From: JASHSH01 sp036490215
GTDB lineage: Bacteria > Pseudomonadota > Alphaproteobacteria > Rhodospirillales > Magnetospirillaceae
DNA: 64,000 nt
NCBI GenBank assembly: GCA_036490215.1
Contig: DASXEH010000069.1
Span: 62,001-126,000, forward strand
Reading direction: 5' to 3'
Below, in pieces: positions 54,948-64,000 of this stretch. How positions within the stretch are numbered: the first letter of the stretch is position 1; the number at the start of each line of letters is the position of its first letter. The translations under genes were made by a program, and so were the position numbers. The notes beneath the pieces are model-generated. The model was not told where the DNA came from. It did not search any database and saw nothing but the letters and a program-made list of their open reading frames with translations.

Positions 54948-55439
54948 ATGATCTTCCTAGATTTCGAAGCCAGTGGCCTACAGGGCTTTCCGATCGAGAT
55001 CGGTTGGGCGATCGTTCATCCCGACCGCCGCATCACCGTCGAGAGCCATTACATTCACTGCGAGCGGTGGATGGATCAGATCGAACGCTGGACGCCGGAA
55101 GCAGAGTCGATTCATGGGATCTCGCGTCGGTTCCTGATCGACTTCGGGAAGCCGCCTCTCGCCGTGGCCCTCCGAGCCAATGAGGTGCTTGCCGGCGCCA
55201 CGGTGATGGTCGATAGCCCTTATGACATGCGTTGGTCTGCCGAGCTCTTTGCCGAAGCTCAGTTGCCCCAGGCATTCTCATTCGCCGATGTGGCCGCGTG
55301 CTTCGCTGGTCCCGAAGTCGACGAACCTGCCTATGAGTATTCGCTGAAGATCATCGATAAAGTGAAACCCAAAACGCATCGCGCCGGTGAAGACGCCGAA
55401 CATTGGGCGACTCTCTATCGCATGAGTTTGTTTGGTTGA
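54948..55439 (+). CDS. DEDDh 3'-5' exonuclease, cassette copy 1
   Basis: 163 aa from ATG 54948 with GAGGAGG ahead. FLDFEASGL gives D5/E7, IDSPYD-like VDSPYDM gives the second Asp about 89, and THRAGEDAEHW gives H144/D149, the DEDDh set of DnaQ-type exonucleases; IHGIS is also typical. A stand-alone proofreading-like nuclease for DNA or RNA. Strict gene pairing with the AAA ATPase in both copies suggests a complex. Confidence 0.85.
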   Translation: MIFLDFEASGLQGFPIEIGWAIVHPDRRITVESHYIHCERWMDQIERWTPEAESIHGISRRFLIDFGKPPLAVALRANEVLAGATVMVDSPYDMRWSAELFAEAQLPQAFSFADVAACFAGPEVDEPAYEYSLKIIDKVKPKTHRAGEDAEHWATLYRMSLFG

Positions 55440-55620
55440 AGGCGATGTAAGAAATCTGGGTTTAAAAATCACTCAATTTTATTGCAGGTAAGCCATTCAC
55501 ATTGCTGAACAAATTGGAGGTCTACGCCTTTGATTCAATTCATTCTTCCATACTCGCGCTCAATGATTCATACTGCCGCTATCGCTGATAGCCGAATGCC
55601 TAGTGGGGGGGAGTCGCGCA

Positions 55621-58600
55621 GTGGCAATCGGTCCAAGTGATGTCTCCCAAGAGAGAGTTTCTCGGCTTCTGGACCGATTAGGTTACAGCCATGCCGGCGA
55701 GCGCCAGTGGGTGACTCCTGAACGACTGCCATCTCTCTCTCGCCTTCGGCATGCTCTTCAGCAGGCGTTCTCCGAGATGGGTATCATCGGAGCGTTCGGC
55801 CTTGCGGAACAACCCGCCGATTCTTCCGCGCCCCAGTTTACGCCGTTAGTTTATGTGGCGGTCGCGAACGATAAGGCGCGCGCGATGCAGATCCACAAAC
55901 AGGTGTGGAGTCAAGGCATCGCGCCATTCCTCCTTCTCTTAACTCCTGAATGCGTTTGGTCGTGCAATGCACTGGCGTTCTCGACGGAAGGATGGAGTGA
56001 TCACGCAAAAAGTGTTGCGTGGGAAGAGGCAATTGATCCTCAGGGATCTACAGAGAATTTGTTGAGTCATATGTCCGCTTTGCATTTGCGGGCATCGCTC
56101 TCATGGAGAGATTACTCGCTCGACGGATTGTCGCGAGTCGACAGCAGATTGCTTTCTAGCCTGAAGGCTCTGAGTAAGGCGCTGATCGAAGGGCATCATG
56201 GCCTGCGGCGGCTAGACGCTAAAGTCGCCAACGCGCTTATTGGCCGTTTTTTATATATCTATTTTCTTGTCGATCGTGGACTTCTCACGGACGAATGGCC
56301 GACGCGTCGACGAACTGAGGAATTGCATTTTGAAGACGGTCGGCAGCCCTGGTCGCTGTCAGCCTTCTGGCAACTTAATGATGATCTCGACAGCATATTT
56401 AACGGGAGCATATTCCCGATAACAGCGTCTGGCCGCTCCGCCATCAAGCAAGATCATATCAATCTTGTCCGTAGCGTCATGCGTCACGGCTCGAAAATTC
56501 TAAAAGATGGCGTCCAATTCAGTTTTCAAGATTTTCATTTTGCCAGTCTGCGTACTGAGACCCTATCGGCTGTGTATGAGATGTTTTTTGAAAACCATGG
56601 GGCCGACCAGCGCCGAGACGACGGCGCGTTTTACACGCCCCCGTACTTAGTTGATTATCTGCTGGCGAAATTAGAGACGTTGAAACGTATCGACGCTGGC
56701 AGCAAGGTATTCGATGGTGCAGCTGGGTCAGGCGTTTTTCTCGTAGCTGCGTGTCGGCGAATTATTGAAGCGCACCTTTTTGAACTAGGTGCGTATAGTT
56801 TGGCGCTCGCTGAGCTCCAACGTCTCATCTCAAAAAGTGTCTATGGTATCGAGCGCAATAGCGACGCTTGCAACGTCGCTGCTTTCAGCCTCTACCTTAC
56901 GATGCTCGATTATCTCGACGATCGAAGCAAGAAAGCGTTCCTGAAAAAAGCCAAGCCTAATGCGAAGGTAAAACTGTTTCCGCCGCTCGTAGGAATCTCA
57001 ATCCTCAATAGGGATTTTTTTAGTACAGATCCTTTGCCAAAGGGTTTTCCAAAAAAATATAGCCACTTAGCTGGCAATCCCCCTTGGCAAAAGGCCGAGA
57101 CGATAGGGGGGCCTATCAAAAAGTACCGGGACAGCAATAGCGTCCCGCCGATTGACCGCGATCGAGCCGATCAGCTTTTTTTCTGGAAACTGACTCGAGA
57201 ATACGTGGCTGATGACGGCTGCTTTGTGCTTCTTCTTTCGGCCCGATCCTTCATAAGCTCAAGCGCCCACTATTTTCCGTCAGCTCTGGCAAAAGAGGCT
57301 GGTGTTAGTGGCTTCGTCAATTTCTCACATTTGAGGCGCAAACTATTCCCAGGCGCTGAAAATCCAACCGTTGCAATTTTTGGCACCGGCCAGCAGCCGC
57401 GTCCCAACGATTCAGTGTGGGTATATTCACCACTATTATCTTCTTTGCCTGTGGGTCGAGACCTTGCGCCTTGGGCTCTGATAGAAGACCGCGCCCAGAC
57501 CGAGCGGCACCGGAGAAGTTCGATAGCGAATGCCGACTCGTTGTTTTCCGCGTTAGTGCTTCGCCCGGTTGATCGCAGAATCGCTCGTTATGTGGGTGAT
57601 CTATGCGACATAGGGAAAGCTAGTCGTTTCGGCGATTTTTGCTCAATGCTCAAACTCGAATTCAAGCGTGGCGGTAGTCCTTCCCAGGCGGGAATCGCTG
57701 CAAAACACATCCTTAGTGGCAATAAGAACGACAAAAAATACTACAGAGATGTCCTGCGACTGGACGGCGGAGATTTGTTTGGAAGCGAGAGTGATTACCA
57801 GCTCCCAAAGGCTGTCCTCGCTCGCGTCCATCCCAACCATCGGTCGCAGTTCTCAGGCGACGCCATTATCATACCGCGGAGCATGGTTTCGATTGACTAC
57901 GTTGAGGCACCATTTGCTTTTAACTCAAGTCTCAACTCGGTCAATTGGGAGCGTACCTCAAGCCCACTTTCGCGAGCTCAAAAGCAATTGTTGAAAGGTG
58001 TCGCCAAATATCTGAGCTCCGACTTTGTATCATATATGTGCTTTCTATTTGGTCGAATGTGGTTTCTCGAAGGGCGGCGTCTAGAGGTCGAGGATTTTCG
58101 GAAGATTCCGATTCCAATTCTCACAATAAGCGACTCGAGGTTGCAGACCATTCTGGGGACCGACGCTGGGAATCTAAACGATGCCCTGTTGGATATGTTC
58201 GGGATGCCATCTGACTTCGCGTCAGCACTCCAGGAATATTCCGAATTCCGATCCGGCTTCCAGAATGGCAAAGTCCCTTCTGAAGCAAGGGATGAGCCAT
58301 CGGATTCGTCGTATCCACAATATAAAGGAATTCTCGAAAAGCAGTTGGGCGCCTTTGTCGGGCGATCGTCTGCATTCGAGGTGAAAATTACGACCTTCCC
58401 GGATCGGGCGCTTGCTGTTGTTCTGACGCAATTTCGCTCTGCCTCATCACAGTCCGAGGAAGTCCCTGATGATTGGGCTGCGTCGGAACTAGAAACCTAT
58501 GATCAAGCTGGCGGTAATATCTTCAGTAATAGTCTACAGCTCACCTATGATAGGGAAAAGAAAGCCGTCCGCTTTGTAAAGCCGCTGACCAGAACACATT

Positions 58601-58680
58601 GGACGGTCGAGCGAGCATACTATGATTGCGATCGGGTTCTTGAGACCGTCATGGGTAAAGTGCGGGCTGCTGCCGAATGA
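55621..58680 (+). CDS. N6-adenine DNA methyltransferase, Eco57I-like, of a restriction-type pair
   Basis: 1019 aa from GTG 55621 (GGGGAG ahead; GTG 55603 also possible). A large N-terminal domain, DDGAFYTPPYLVDYLL (YTP, about 335-340), motif I VFDGAAGSGVFL (about 363-371), FYGIERNSDA-like VYGIERNSDAC, motif IV GNPPWQK (NPPW about 486-489), and a specificity-like C-terminal half (FLEGRRLEVEDFRKIPIP). It should methylate adenine in a set sequence. The partner nuclease gene starts in its stop (ATGA). Confidence 0.85.
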   Translation: MAIGPSDVSQERVSRLLDRLGYSHAGERQWVTPERLPSLSRLRHALQQAFSEMGIIGAFGLAEQPADSSAPQFTPLVYVAVANDKARAMQIHKQVWSQGIAPFLLLLTPECVWSCNALAFSTEGWSDHAKSVAWEEAIDPQGSTENLLSHMSALHLRASLSWRDYSLDGLSRVDSRLLSSLKALSKALIEGHHGLRRLDAKVANALIGRFLYIYFLVDRGLLTDEWPTRRRTEELHFEDGRQPWSLSAFWQLNDDLDSIFNGSIFPITASGRSAIKQDHINLVRSVMRHGSKILKDGVQFSFQDFHFASLRTETLSAVYEMFFENHGADQRRDDGAFYTPPYLVDYLLAKLETLKRIDAGSKVFDGAAGSGVFLVAACRRIIEAHLFELGAYSLALAELQRLISKSVYGIERNSDACNVAAFSLYLTMLDYLDDRSKKAFLKKAKPNAKVKLFPPLVGISILNRDFFSTDPLPKGFPKKYSHLAGNPPWQKAETIGGPIKKYRDSNSVPPIDRDRADQLFFWKLTREYVADDGCFVLLLSARSFISSSAHYFPSALAKEAGVSGFVNFSHLRRKLFPGAENPTVAIFGTGQQPRPNDSVWVYSPLLSSLPVGRDLAPWALIEDRAQTERHRRSSIANADSLFSALVLRPVDRRIARYVGDLCDIGKASRFGDFCSMLKLEFKRGGSPSQAGIAAKHILSGNKNDKKYYRDVLRLDGGDLFGSESDYQLPKAVLARVHPNHRSQFSGDAIIIPRSMVSIDYVEAPFAFNSSLNSVNWERTSSPLSRAQKQLLKGVAKYLSSDFVSYMCFLFGRMWFLEGRRLEVEDFRKIPIPILTISDSRLQTILGTDAGNLNDALLDMFGMPSDFASALQEYSEFRSGFQNGKVPSEARDEPSDSSYPQYKGILEKQLGAFVGRSSAFEVKITTFPDRALAVVLTQFRSASSQSEEVPDDWAASELETYDQAGGNIFSNSLQLTYDREKKAVRFVKPLTRTHWTVERAYYDCDRVLETVMGKVRAAAE

Positions 58681-59432
58681 CCTCACTTCGAGAACATCTG
58701 ATCGCACACGGCCTCGATGAGATTCAGGCCGAAGTTTGGGAAAATTTTACTGATGCGGTGCTCGATGCTTTCGCGCAAGCGCAACAAATGCTCAAGTCGA
58801 CTCCGTATTGGGAACAGTACTGCGCACTGAAGGGAGCTTTTCTAAAAGTTCCCAAAAAAAAGAAGAAGGGATCGCCGCAGCCAGCGTGCCCGGCTGAAGA
58901 CGGCTTGACCGATGCCTTAGGGCAATGTCTGAATTATATTCGTAAAGCCGTTGGCGTGGACCACCCTCTTCGAAAGCTAGAAGTGGCATTTTCCGTTCAA
59001 GCCCAGATCCCGACACCATTCAAAATCGGGCGCCTTTCTCGCCGAACGGACATTAAAGCGGAATCTTACTGCAGTACCGATGCACCGGAACTTATCTTCG
59101 AGGCCAAACTTGTTAGAACAGATGCCGACCTTCCGCGGTACTTAGGTACAGATGGTCTGGGACGTTTTATTGATCCAGCTGCACCTTATACAAAAGGTCC
59201 GATGGGGGTTCTCGTGGCCTATACAGTTTCTGACTCAATCGCCAGCTGGACCACTAAAATCCTAAATTCTTTAAATGGACCGCCTGCGTTGGCGACGTCT
59301 TCCGCGCACGTTCGAGTGCCTTCGATTACCGAAACGTTTTTATGTAGTCAGGTGGAAAGGCCTGCTTTACAGCTAAGTCCTATATCCATGCTTCATGTCG
59401 TGACCGCATTTGTTACACATCCCCCAACCTAG
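58677..59432 (+). CDS. PD-(D/E)XK nuclease partner of the methyltransferase
   Basis: 251 aa. GLTDALGQCLNYIR, RTDIKAES and ELIFEAKLVR give the E/D...D125...E142-x-K144 pattern of restriction endonucleases. Overlap with the methyltransferase stop (ATGA) ties expression. With the methylase it makes a two-gene restriction-modification-like system; the target sequence cannot be read off. A Lys cluster (VPKKKKKGS) is near residue 60. Confidence 0.75.
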   Translation: MTSLREHLIAHGLDEIQAEVWENFTDAVLDAFAQAQQMLKSTPYWEQYCALKGAFLKVPKKKKKGSPQPACPAEDGLTDALGQCLNYIRKAVGVDHPLRKLEVAFSVQAQIPTPFKIGRLSRRTDIKAESYCSTDAPELIFEAKLVRTDADLPRYLGTDGLGRFIDPAAPYTKGPMGVLVAYTVSDSIASWTTKILNSLNGPPALATSSAHVRVPSITETFLCSQVERPALQLSPISMLHVVTAFVTHPPT

Positions 59433-59665
59433 ATCCTTAGTTCCCCCGAACCGGACAGTTGGGTGTGTGGCGGCGTCAGATGAAGTTTTCCCTGCGCCGT
59501 CTGCTTAAAGGCAATAGCCCCTATAGCTGGCGCGCCTTCCAAGCGAGATAGAACGGCATATTTCTCAGACGCGATTTCTCTTTCCTGACCTGAGCCCCTG
59601 AACTTCCTCCAAAATTGGGTAGAGTCCGTTTCTTGAAGGAGACGGACGATGAAGCGTGCCAGGTT

Positions 59666-60115
59666 CACCAAGGCATTCTGGGTCGGCTTGCCGGGCGCGA
59701 TGTAGTGCCATTTGATCCCGGTCTCCTGGCGCCAGCGCAGGATCGCCATGCTAGTCAGCTCGGTGCCGCTGTCCGAGACGATGCTGATTGGTTGGCTGCG
59801 CCGCGCGATGATGGTGTCGAGCTCACGCGTCAGCCGCATTCCCGACGGCGAGGTGTCAGTCGAGAGGCCTAGACACTCACAGGTGAGGTCGTGGAGGATC
59901 GCGAGGATGCAGAGCCGCCGGGTATCGGTCAGCGTGCCGCTCACGAAGTCCAGTGACCATCGCTAGTTCGGCCTCGGCAGCGCCTCGGCGCCCTGGTCCC
60001 CAACGCCCGCTTGGGTCCGCCGCGCCGGCCTGCCTGGAGCCGCTCTTCCCGATAAGGCCGCCGCCGCTTCTTGTGGTTCACTCGAATCTCCTCGCGATCA
60101 AGCGGCACGCCGTCA
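59666..60115 (-). pseudogene. IS3-family orfB (integrase core) fragment
   Basis: Reads FVSGTLTDTRRLCILAILHD, DTIIARRSQPISIVSDSGTE, WHYIAPGKPTQNA, then stops being transposase at the junction with the inverted 5' end; the usual FIESFNGRFRDE end and the last catalytic Glu are missing. The N-terminal part (EERLQ..RRGG..) has frameshifts. Confidence 0.75.
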
Positions 60116-60511
60116 TCAAGCCGCCGGCCACGGTAATGGATCGATGATCAATGTCCTATCCGCGCCAATGACCCGGCGCGCCCGTCGCTGGCTCACCCCA
60201 TGCATTTGGCAGGGGTTAGCCGCAGCCTCCCGTCTGGCGACAGGTATCACCATTTTTTTGGCGACGCCCTTCAGCATGGTGTTGTCCGGCATCGCCTCAG
60301 CCAGAAGCCGCTTCAGCTTGGCATTCTCGTCTTCAAGTACCTTCAATCGCCGCACGTCCGAAACATTCATACCCCCGAACTTTGCCTTCCACTTGAAGAA
60401 CGTCGCCTGGCTGATCCCGTGCTTGCGGCACGCGTCAGCCATCACTACCCCGGCTTCCTGCTCTCGCAGCATCGCGACGACCTGTTCCTTGCTAAACCTG
60501 GCACGCTTCAT
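60116..60511 (-). pseudogene. IS3-family orfA and disrupted start of orfB
   Basis: MKRARFSKEQVVAMLREQEA, DACRKHGISQATFFKWKAKF, VLEDENAKLKRLLAEAMPDN is a standard OrfA: HTH plus leucine-zipper. After about 88 residues the frame runs into a deleted orfB N-terminal part instead of meeting a -1 frameshift site. Confidence 0.75.
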
Positions 60512-60807
60512 CGTCCGTCTCCTTCAAGAAACGGACTCTACCCAATTTTGGAGGAAGTTCAGGGGCTCAGGTCAAGAGCAAACACATCCAGTAGTCAATT
60601 GGGTCGGCGCGTTTCGACAAACCACTTACGAGTTACGTGGCCTCTTGGAGCAACCAAGATGCGCATGGACTTGAGAAAGGTCTTCGTGTTTAAGTCCCGC
60701 TAGACGCTGTAGCTCTCTCTTTTCGACATCGCCGGACTGTCTCCGCTGTCATCGGCCGCGCCGCGTCCGGCTGTCCATTCTCATCTCAAATCTCTGGGTG
60801 AACTCCC

Positions 60808-61287
60808 ATGCGCCGTGACATGCCGCGCGTGATCGTCACGCGTCCACGCAAACTCGGTAGTCTTCCCCGCAAAGGTCGGACGGTGCCCGATGAGCATTTG
60901 CCCGAGGCGATCGGAATGCGCCGCAGTGTTCGCGAGAAAGGTGGACACAAACAGCTCAACGAGCATCTCTCACCACTTCGGCGCTACCTGGAGAAGCAGG
61001 TCGGCCGACCATGGGACAAGGTCTTTTCCGAAATCTCGGCCGTACTAGGGGTCGACAGTACTGTTCAGAAGCACGTGCGTGACCATGTTTGGGACTACGT
61101 CACACTGAATCCGCGCCGCACCTGGACTACCTTCTATATGCCTGACGGTAGCAAACTGCGGGTCGAGGAGTACTGGCTTCAAATTCTCTACGTGGATGCC
61201 AAGGACGGGATTTTGAAGCGGAGTAAGGACCATCCCGACATGCGCCGGCGGCGCCGAGAGGCTGGAAAGCCGCCGCGTGTCTCGTAA
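60808..61287 (+). CDS. Hypothetical protein upstream of cassette copy 2
   Basis: 159 aa, basic. MPRVIVTRPRKLGS start (second ATG 60823 also possible), then HLSPLRRYLEKQVGRPWDKV, FSEISAVLGVDSTVQKHVRD and HVWDYVTLNPRRTWTTFYMP. I recall this PWDKV...VQ.HVRDHV pattern from unassigned proteins of many bacteria, with no known role. The Arg-rich tail could bind nucleic acid. It lies 182 bases upstream of cassette copy 2. Confidence 0.65.
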   Translation: MRRDMPRVIVTRPRKLGSLPRKGRTVPDEHLPEAIGMRRSVREKGGHKQLNEHLSPLRRYLEKQVGRPWDKVFSEISAVLGVDSTVQKHVRDHVWDYVTLNPRRTWTTFYMPDGSKLRVEEYWLQILYVDAKDGILKRSKDHPDMRRRRREAGKPPRVS

Positions 61288-61388
61288 CGCATATCTCTGA
61301 CGAGATAGGCTCGCATATCGTCTCTATCTAATTGATATAGCTCAGTTATATTTCAAAGATTAAATCTTGACCCGCACGCCAAAAAACG

Positions 61389-61403
61389 GAACATAAAGGG
61401 AAC
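61389..61403. promoter_or_regulatory. LexA-type box of cassette copy 2
   Basis: GAACATAAAGGGAAC at 61389-61403, GAAC-N7-GAAC, 65 bases ahead of the ATPase start at 61469. It parallels the box of copy 1 in sequence and position. Confidence 0.7.
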
Positions 61404-61468
61404 ATTTGTTTCCTTTACCGGCTTGGCGCAGGGGCCGCCCTAGCCGTGGAGCGGCGGAGATTGGGATC

Positions 61469-62890
61469 ATGAGCGACTTGGCTGAACTGCGGCTCGACGA
61501 TGACGCGGGTGCGCATGAGATGGGATCGCCGCTCTTGTGGTGGCGACGTTACGAGCCTCGGACGATCATCGAACGCCGACACGATCTCCTCGCAGAAGTC
61601 TCTACGGCTACGCGCGGCCTGATTGACGACTCGATCCTCAATGCCGCACTTGGTGGAAGTGCTTAGATCGCGACACTGATCGCAGAGCGACTCTCAAGTA
61701 ACGTGACATACGACCTGCCGGCCAGTTGGATATGCTGGGCGGCGGCCTGCGGCAATTCATTGGCCATCTGCACTTTGACGGATCGGCTCGCTTGTGAGGC
61801 CCGCCCTCGAGTGGAAAAGGAACGAGCTCATCTCCAGGAACTCGCTATGGCGTGGCACCATGCCAACCGGGTGGCACCATTTTCGATGCGCGACATCCGG
61901 GCTTCCCTCGCAGCGATCGATGCTCACCTCATTCCCGACTCGGCAAAAGCCGATTGCCGTAAAAACCCGAAGGTATCTACACCGGGGCGACGGCCGATCG
62001 GCGCGAATTTGAAAGTCATCGCATCTATCGGCAATTCTGACCATGGCGAAGGACGCCAGCTGGCCCAACACTACCGAAAGCTTATTGAGCCCATCGCATT
62101 GCGTGGCGGGAGCACGAACCTGGATGTGCTTCGAGTCGTATTGCTACGTGAGTTCCCATGGATGTGGGACCTCGTTGAAGACCTGTTCGACGAGCTGAAT
62201 CTAAGACGCGCCGCCGGCGTACCATGGCTGCACTTCGCGCCAATCCTGATCGTTGGGCCATCGGGTGTCGGCAAGACCCGGTTCGCGCGCCGCCTTGCTC
62301 AGCTTGTTGGGACTGGCTTCCGAGAGATCAATGCGGCTGGCTCAAGCGACAATCGGCTGTTGGTAGGCACAGCCCGTGGATGGCATGCGCCGCAGCCGGC
62401 ACTTCCGCTTTTGGTCATGGGCAACAGCGGCTCTGCCAATCCGATCATCGTCGTCGACGAGATCGACAAGGCGAAATCGGATGGCCACAACGGTGACGTT
62501 CGGGACAGTTTGCTGGCGTTCCTAGAGGCTGAGACGGCGCGTATCTGGTTCGACGAGTGTCTCCTGGCGGAATGCGATCTCAGTCAGGTTTCGTGGATTC
62601 TCACAGCCAACATAACGAATGAGATTCCGGCGCCGCTTTTAAGCCGCGTCCGCGTCGTTCACGTCGACCGGCCGCTAGCAATCCATTTCGACGCGACGCT
62701 CGCCTCAATAGTCGGTGAGTTTGCCCGTGAACTGGGTCTGGCGCCCAATGAGCTTCCGGAATTGGGCGGCGCGGCGCAAAGCCAACTCCGTGTTCGGTTC
62801 GAAAAGAACGCAAGCGTCCGCGAGCTCAAATCTTCGGTGCGCAGGGCGATTAGCAAGAGCGCGGCGCTGCTCGATCCGGTCGTGCACTAG
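61469..62890 (+). pseudogene. Lon-like AAA ATPase, cassette copy 2, with in-frame amber codon
   Basis: 474 codons aligned end to end with copy 1: SPLLWWRRYEPRTIIERRHD, AALGGSA, then TAG (61664-61666), IATLIAERLSSNVTYDLPAS, IGNSDHGEGRQLAQHYRKLI, LIVGPSGVGKTRFARRLAQL (Walker A), PIIVVDEIDKAKSDGHNGDV (Walker B). Only that stop breaks it. A restart at GTG 61703 would give 395 aa with the AAA core but without the first 78 residues. So it is either a fresh pseudogene or a shortened protein. Confidence 0.75.
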
Positions 62891-62899
62891 GAGAGCACG

Positions 62900-63397
62900 A
62901 TGATCTTCATGGATTTCGAGGCCAGCGGCCTCAGAGGCTTTCCAATCGAAATCGGATGGGCCATCGTATACCCAGACCGCCACATCGCAGTCGAGAGTCA
63001 CTTCATCCATTGCGAGAGGTGGATGGACCAGATCGAACGCTGGGATTTGAAGGCGGAATCGATTCACGGCATCCCTCGCCGCATCGTCATCGACTTCGGC
63101 AAGGATCCGCTGACCGTAGCTCGCCGGGCCAATGAAGTGCTTGCTGGTCAGACGGTGATGATCGATAGCCCTTACGATGCGACGTGGTGCGTCGAACTCT
63201 TCGAAGAAGCTGGGATCGCGGGCGCCTTCACGTTTATGGATGTCTCTGCAGCTTTCGCTGGCCCGGAGATCGACGAGAGAGCTTATGAATTTGCGCTCAA
63301 ATTTATCGACAAGGTGAAGCCAAAGACCCACAGAGCGGCAGATGATGCAGAACATTGGGCGACGTTGTATCGCATGAGTCTGTATGACGAAGCGTAA
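62900..63397 (+). CDS. DEDDh 3'-5' exonuclease, cassette copy 2
   Basis: 165 aa, GGAG ahead of ATG 62900. FMDFEASGLRGFPIEIGW, MIDSPYDATWCVELF and THRAADDAEHWATLYRMSLY keep all DEDDh residues. It is closely alike to copy 1 (about two thirds identical by eye) over its whole length, so still selected, although the ATPase ahead of it is interrupted. Confidence 0.85.
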   Translation: MIFMDFEASGLRGFPIEIGWAIVYPDRHIAVESHFIHCERWMDQIERWDLKAESIHGIPRRIVIDFGKDPLTVARRANEVLAGQTVMIDSPYDATWCVELFEEAGIAGAFTFMDVSAAFAGPEIDERAYEFALKFIDKVKPKTHRAADDAEHWATLYRMSLYDEA

Positions 63398-63489
63398 TGT
63401 GACGAGACAGTTCTTATATATGGCGCATATGATCTGGGTATTCGAGACCGTCTCGTCCTCCTAAATTTGGTAGTGGCGATAGAGAGTTT

Positions 63490-64000
63490 GTGACAGAGCA
63501 ATTCCCACCTCAACTGGTTCTGCCCGACGACGGCATTTACCGAGAGGTCACGTTCCACGGCGCGATTTCTGCGGATCCTTCCGGCGTCAACGAGTTCCGC
63601 TGTGCGGTCTATTTCGCCACGCTGCATACGAAGTCGGATAGCGAGCCCGGCGACTACAACGGTCTGGGGAGGACCTATCAGATCGGCACTGGGTCACTAC
63701 CGACCGTTCCGATCGGAGCCATCTTCAAAGGACGGCAGAAGGTATCGCTCCGCCCAACCTTCTCCAAAGCAACAGAAGTGTTTGATCCGCGGATGCCTTC
63801 AGACGAGCCTTTGGGCGTGGCGATGCCGTTTCATTCGCCTTCTCGGGGGCCTGGCGATCCACTCGACTTCGTTCCTGTGGGCGAAGATGCAGTGTTTTCC
63901 AGAATTTACCGAATGGGTCTTCTACCCTCAGCGAAGGTCCGATGTTTCGGCGATGTCATCGTGCCAGTGATGGCACTAATCCGTTATCTCTGGGGGCCGA
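63490..64000 (+). CDS. Start of an unassigned gene running off the window
   Basis: GTG 63490 opens a frame without stop to the end of the window (170 codons): MTEQFPPQLVLPDDGIYREV, CAVYFATLHTKSDSEPGDYN, VPIGAIFKGRQKVSLRPTFS, FSRIYRMGLLPSAKV. Beta-rich, no family recognised. It begins 92 bases after the exonuclease of cassette copy 2, same strand. Confidence 0.5.
   Translation, partial: MTEQFPPQLVLPDDGIYREVTFHGAISADPSGVNEFRCAVYFATLHTKSDSEPGDYNGLGRTYQIGTGSLPTVPIGAIFKGRQKVSLRPTFSKATEVFDPRMPSDEPLGVAMPFHSPSRGPGDPLDFVPVGEDAVFSRIYRMGLLPSAKVRCFGDVIVPVMALIRYLWGP

Larger units (their letters stand above)
59586..60574 (-). mobile_element. Rearranged IS3-family insertion sequence remnant
   Basis: Both ends carry the same 80 bases in inverted orientation (59586-59665 and 60495-60574), starting TGACCTGAGCCCCTGAACTT from each outer edge. 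This is far longer than an IS3 terminal repeat: the left side is an inverted copy of the IS 5' end, including the first codons of orfA, joined to a cut orfB. No target duplication is visible. The element cannot move by itself. Confidence 0.8.

Overview
The window is a high-GC alphaproteobacterial chromosome. Lineage markers are a DUF1674/SDHAF4 protein, MucR/Ros regulators, a RepB-type ParB protein and LexA boxes of the alphaproteobacterial GAAC-N7-GAAC type. A Rhodospirillales- or Rhizobiales-like host fits, but the species cannot be named from sequence alone.

Region 1 (1-17.68 kb) is ordinary core genome with tight high-GC genes: an MCE/Mla-type lipid transport pair, a 2OG oxygenase, an emrAB efflux pair, an operon rsmB-gmhB-glycosyltransferase, a WecA-like/epimerase pair, a GNAT acetyltransferase, cutC, a Tet-type MFS pump, an IPNS-like oxygenase, a DUF4399 protein and yifB/comM. 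The yifB gene stops after about 280 residues where base composition drops sharply. This is the left junction of a large genomic island whose right end lies beyond the window.

Region 2 (17.68-36.9 kb) is the mobile and sensory part of the island. It holds an operon of a FAD/NAD(P)-binding protein and a protein that fuses a catalytically dead trypsin-like domain to a complete ribosomal protein uS13 (18310-21008), the most unusual item here. Next come exported and membrane proteins, a MucR regulator, a hybrid histidine kinase and two diguanylate cyclases, and a three-gene operon of a large serine recombinase, a small protein and a RepB/ParB-like protein. At least three decayed copies of the RepB-like gene and two of a small companion gene are scattered between 17.7 and 28.2 kb, so the site has been invaded repeatedly.

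Region 3 (36.9-64 kb) is a defence-island-like series of gene sets: a four-gene MBL hydrolase/membrane protein/MBL hydrolase/DUF6765-like operon, a metallophosphoesterase, a SEC-C/HNH-like protein, an AbiTii protein, a Lit-like HEXXH protease, an ApeA-type HEPN protein followed by a nuclease-STAND NTPase-SEC-C protein (Avs-like), a PIN-TM protein, a methylase plus PD-(D/E)XK nuclease pair, and two diverged copies of a Lon-like AAA ATPase plus DEDDh exonuclease cassette. Both cassette copies, and a gene divergent from the first, carry a LexA-type box, so the cassette looks SOS-controlled. Copy 2 of the ATPase has an amber codon near its start. A rearranged IS3-family remnant lies between the restriction-like pair and cassette copy 2.

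All assignments come from reading translated sequence by eye. Functions of the defence-like systems are inferred from domains and gene order.
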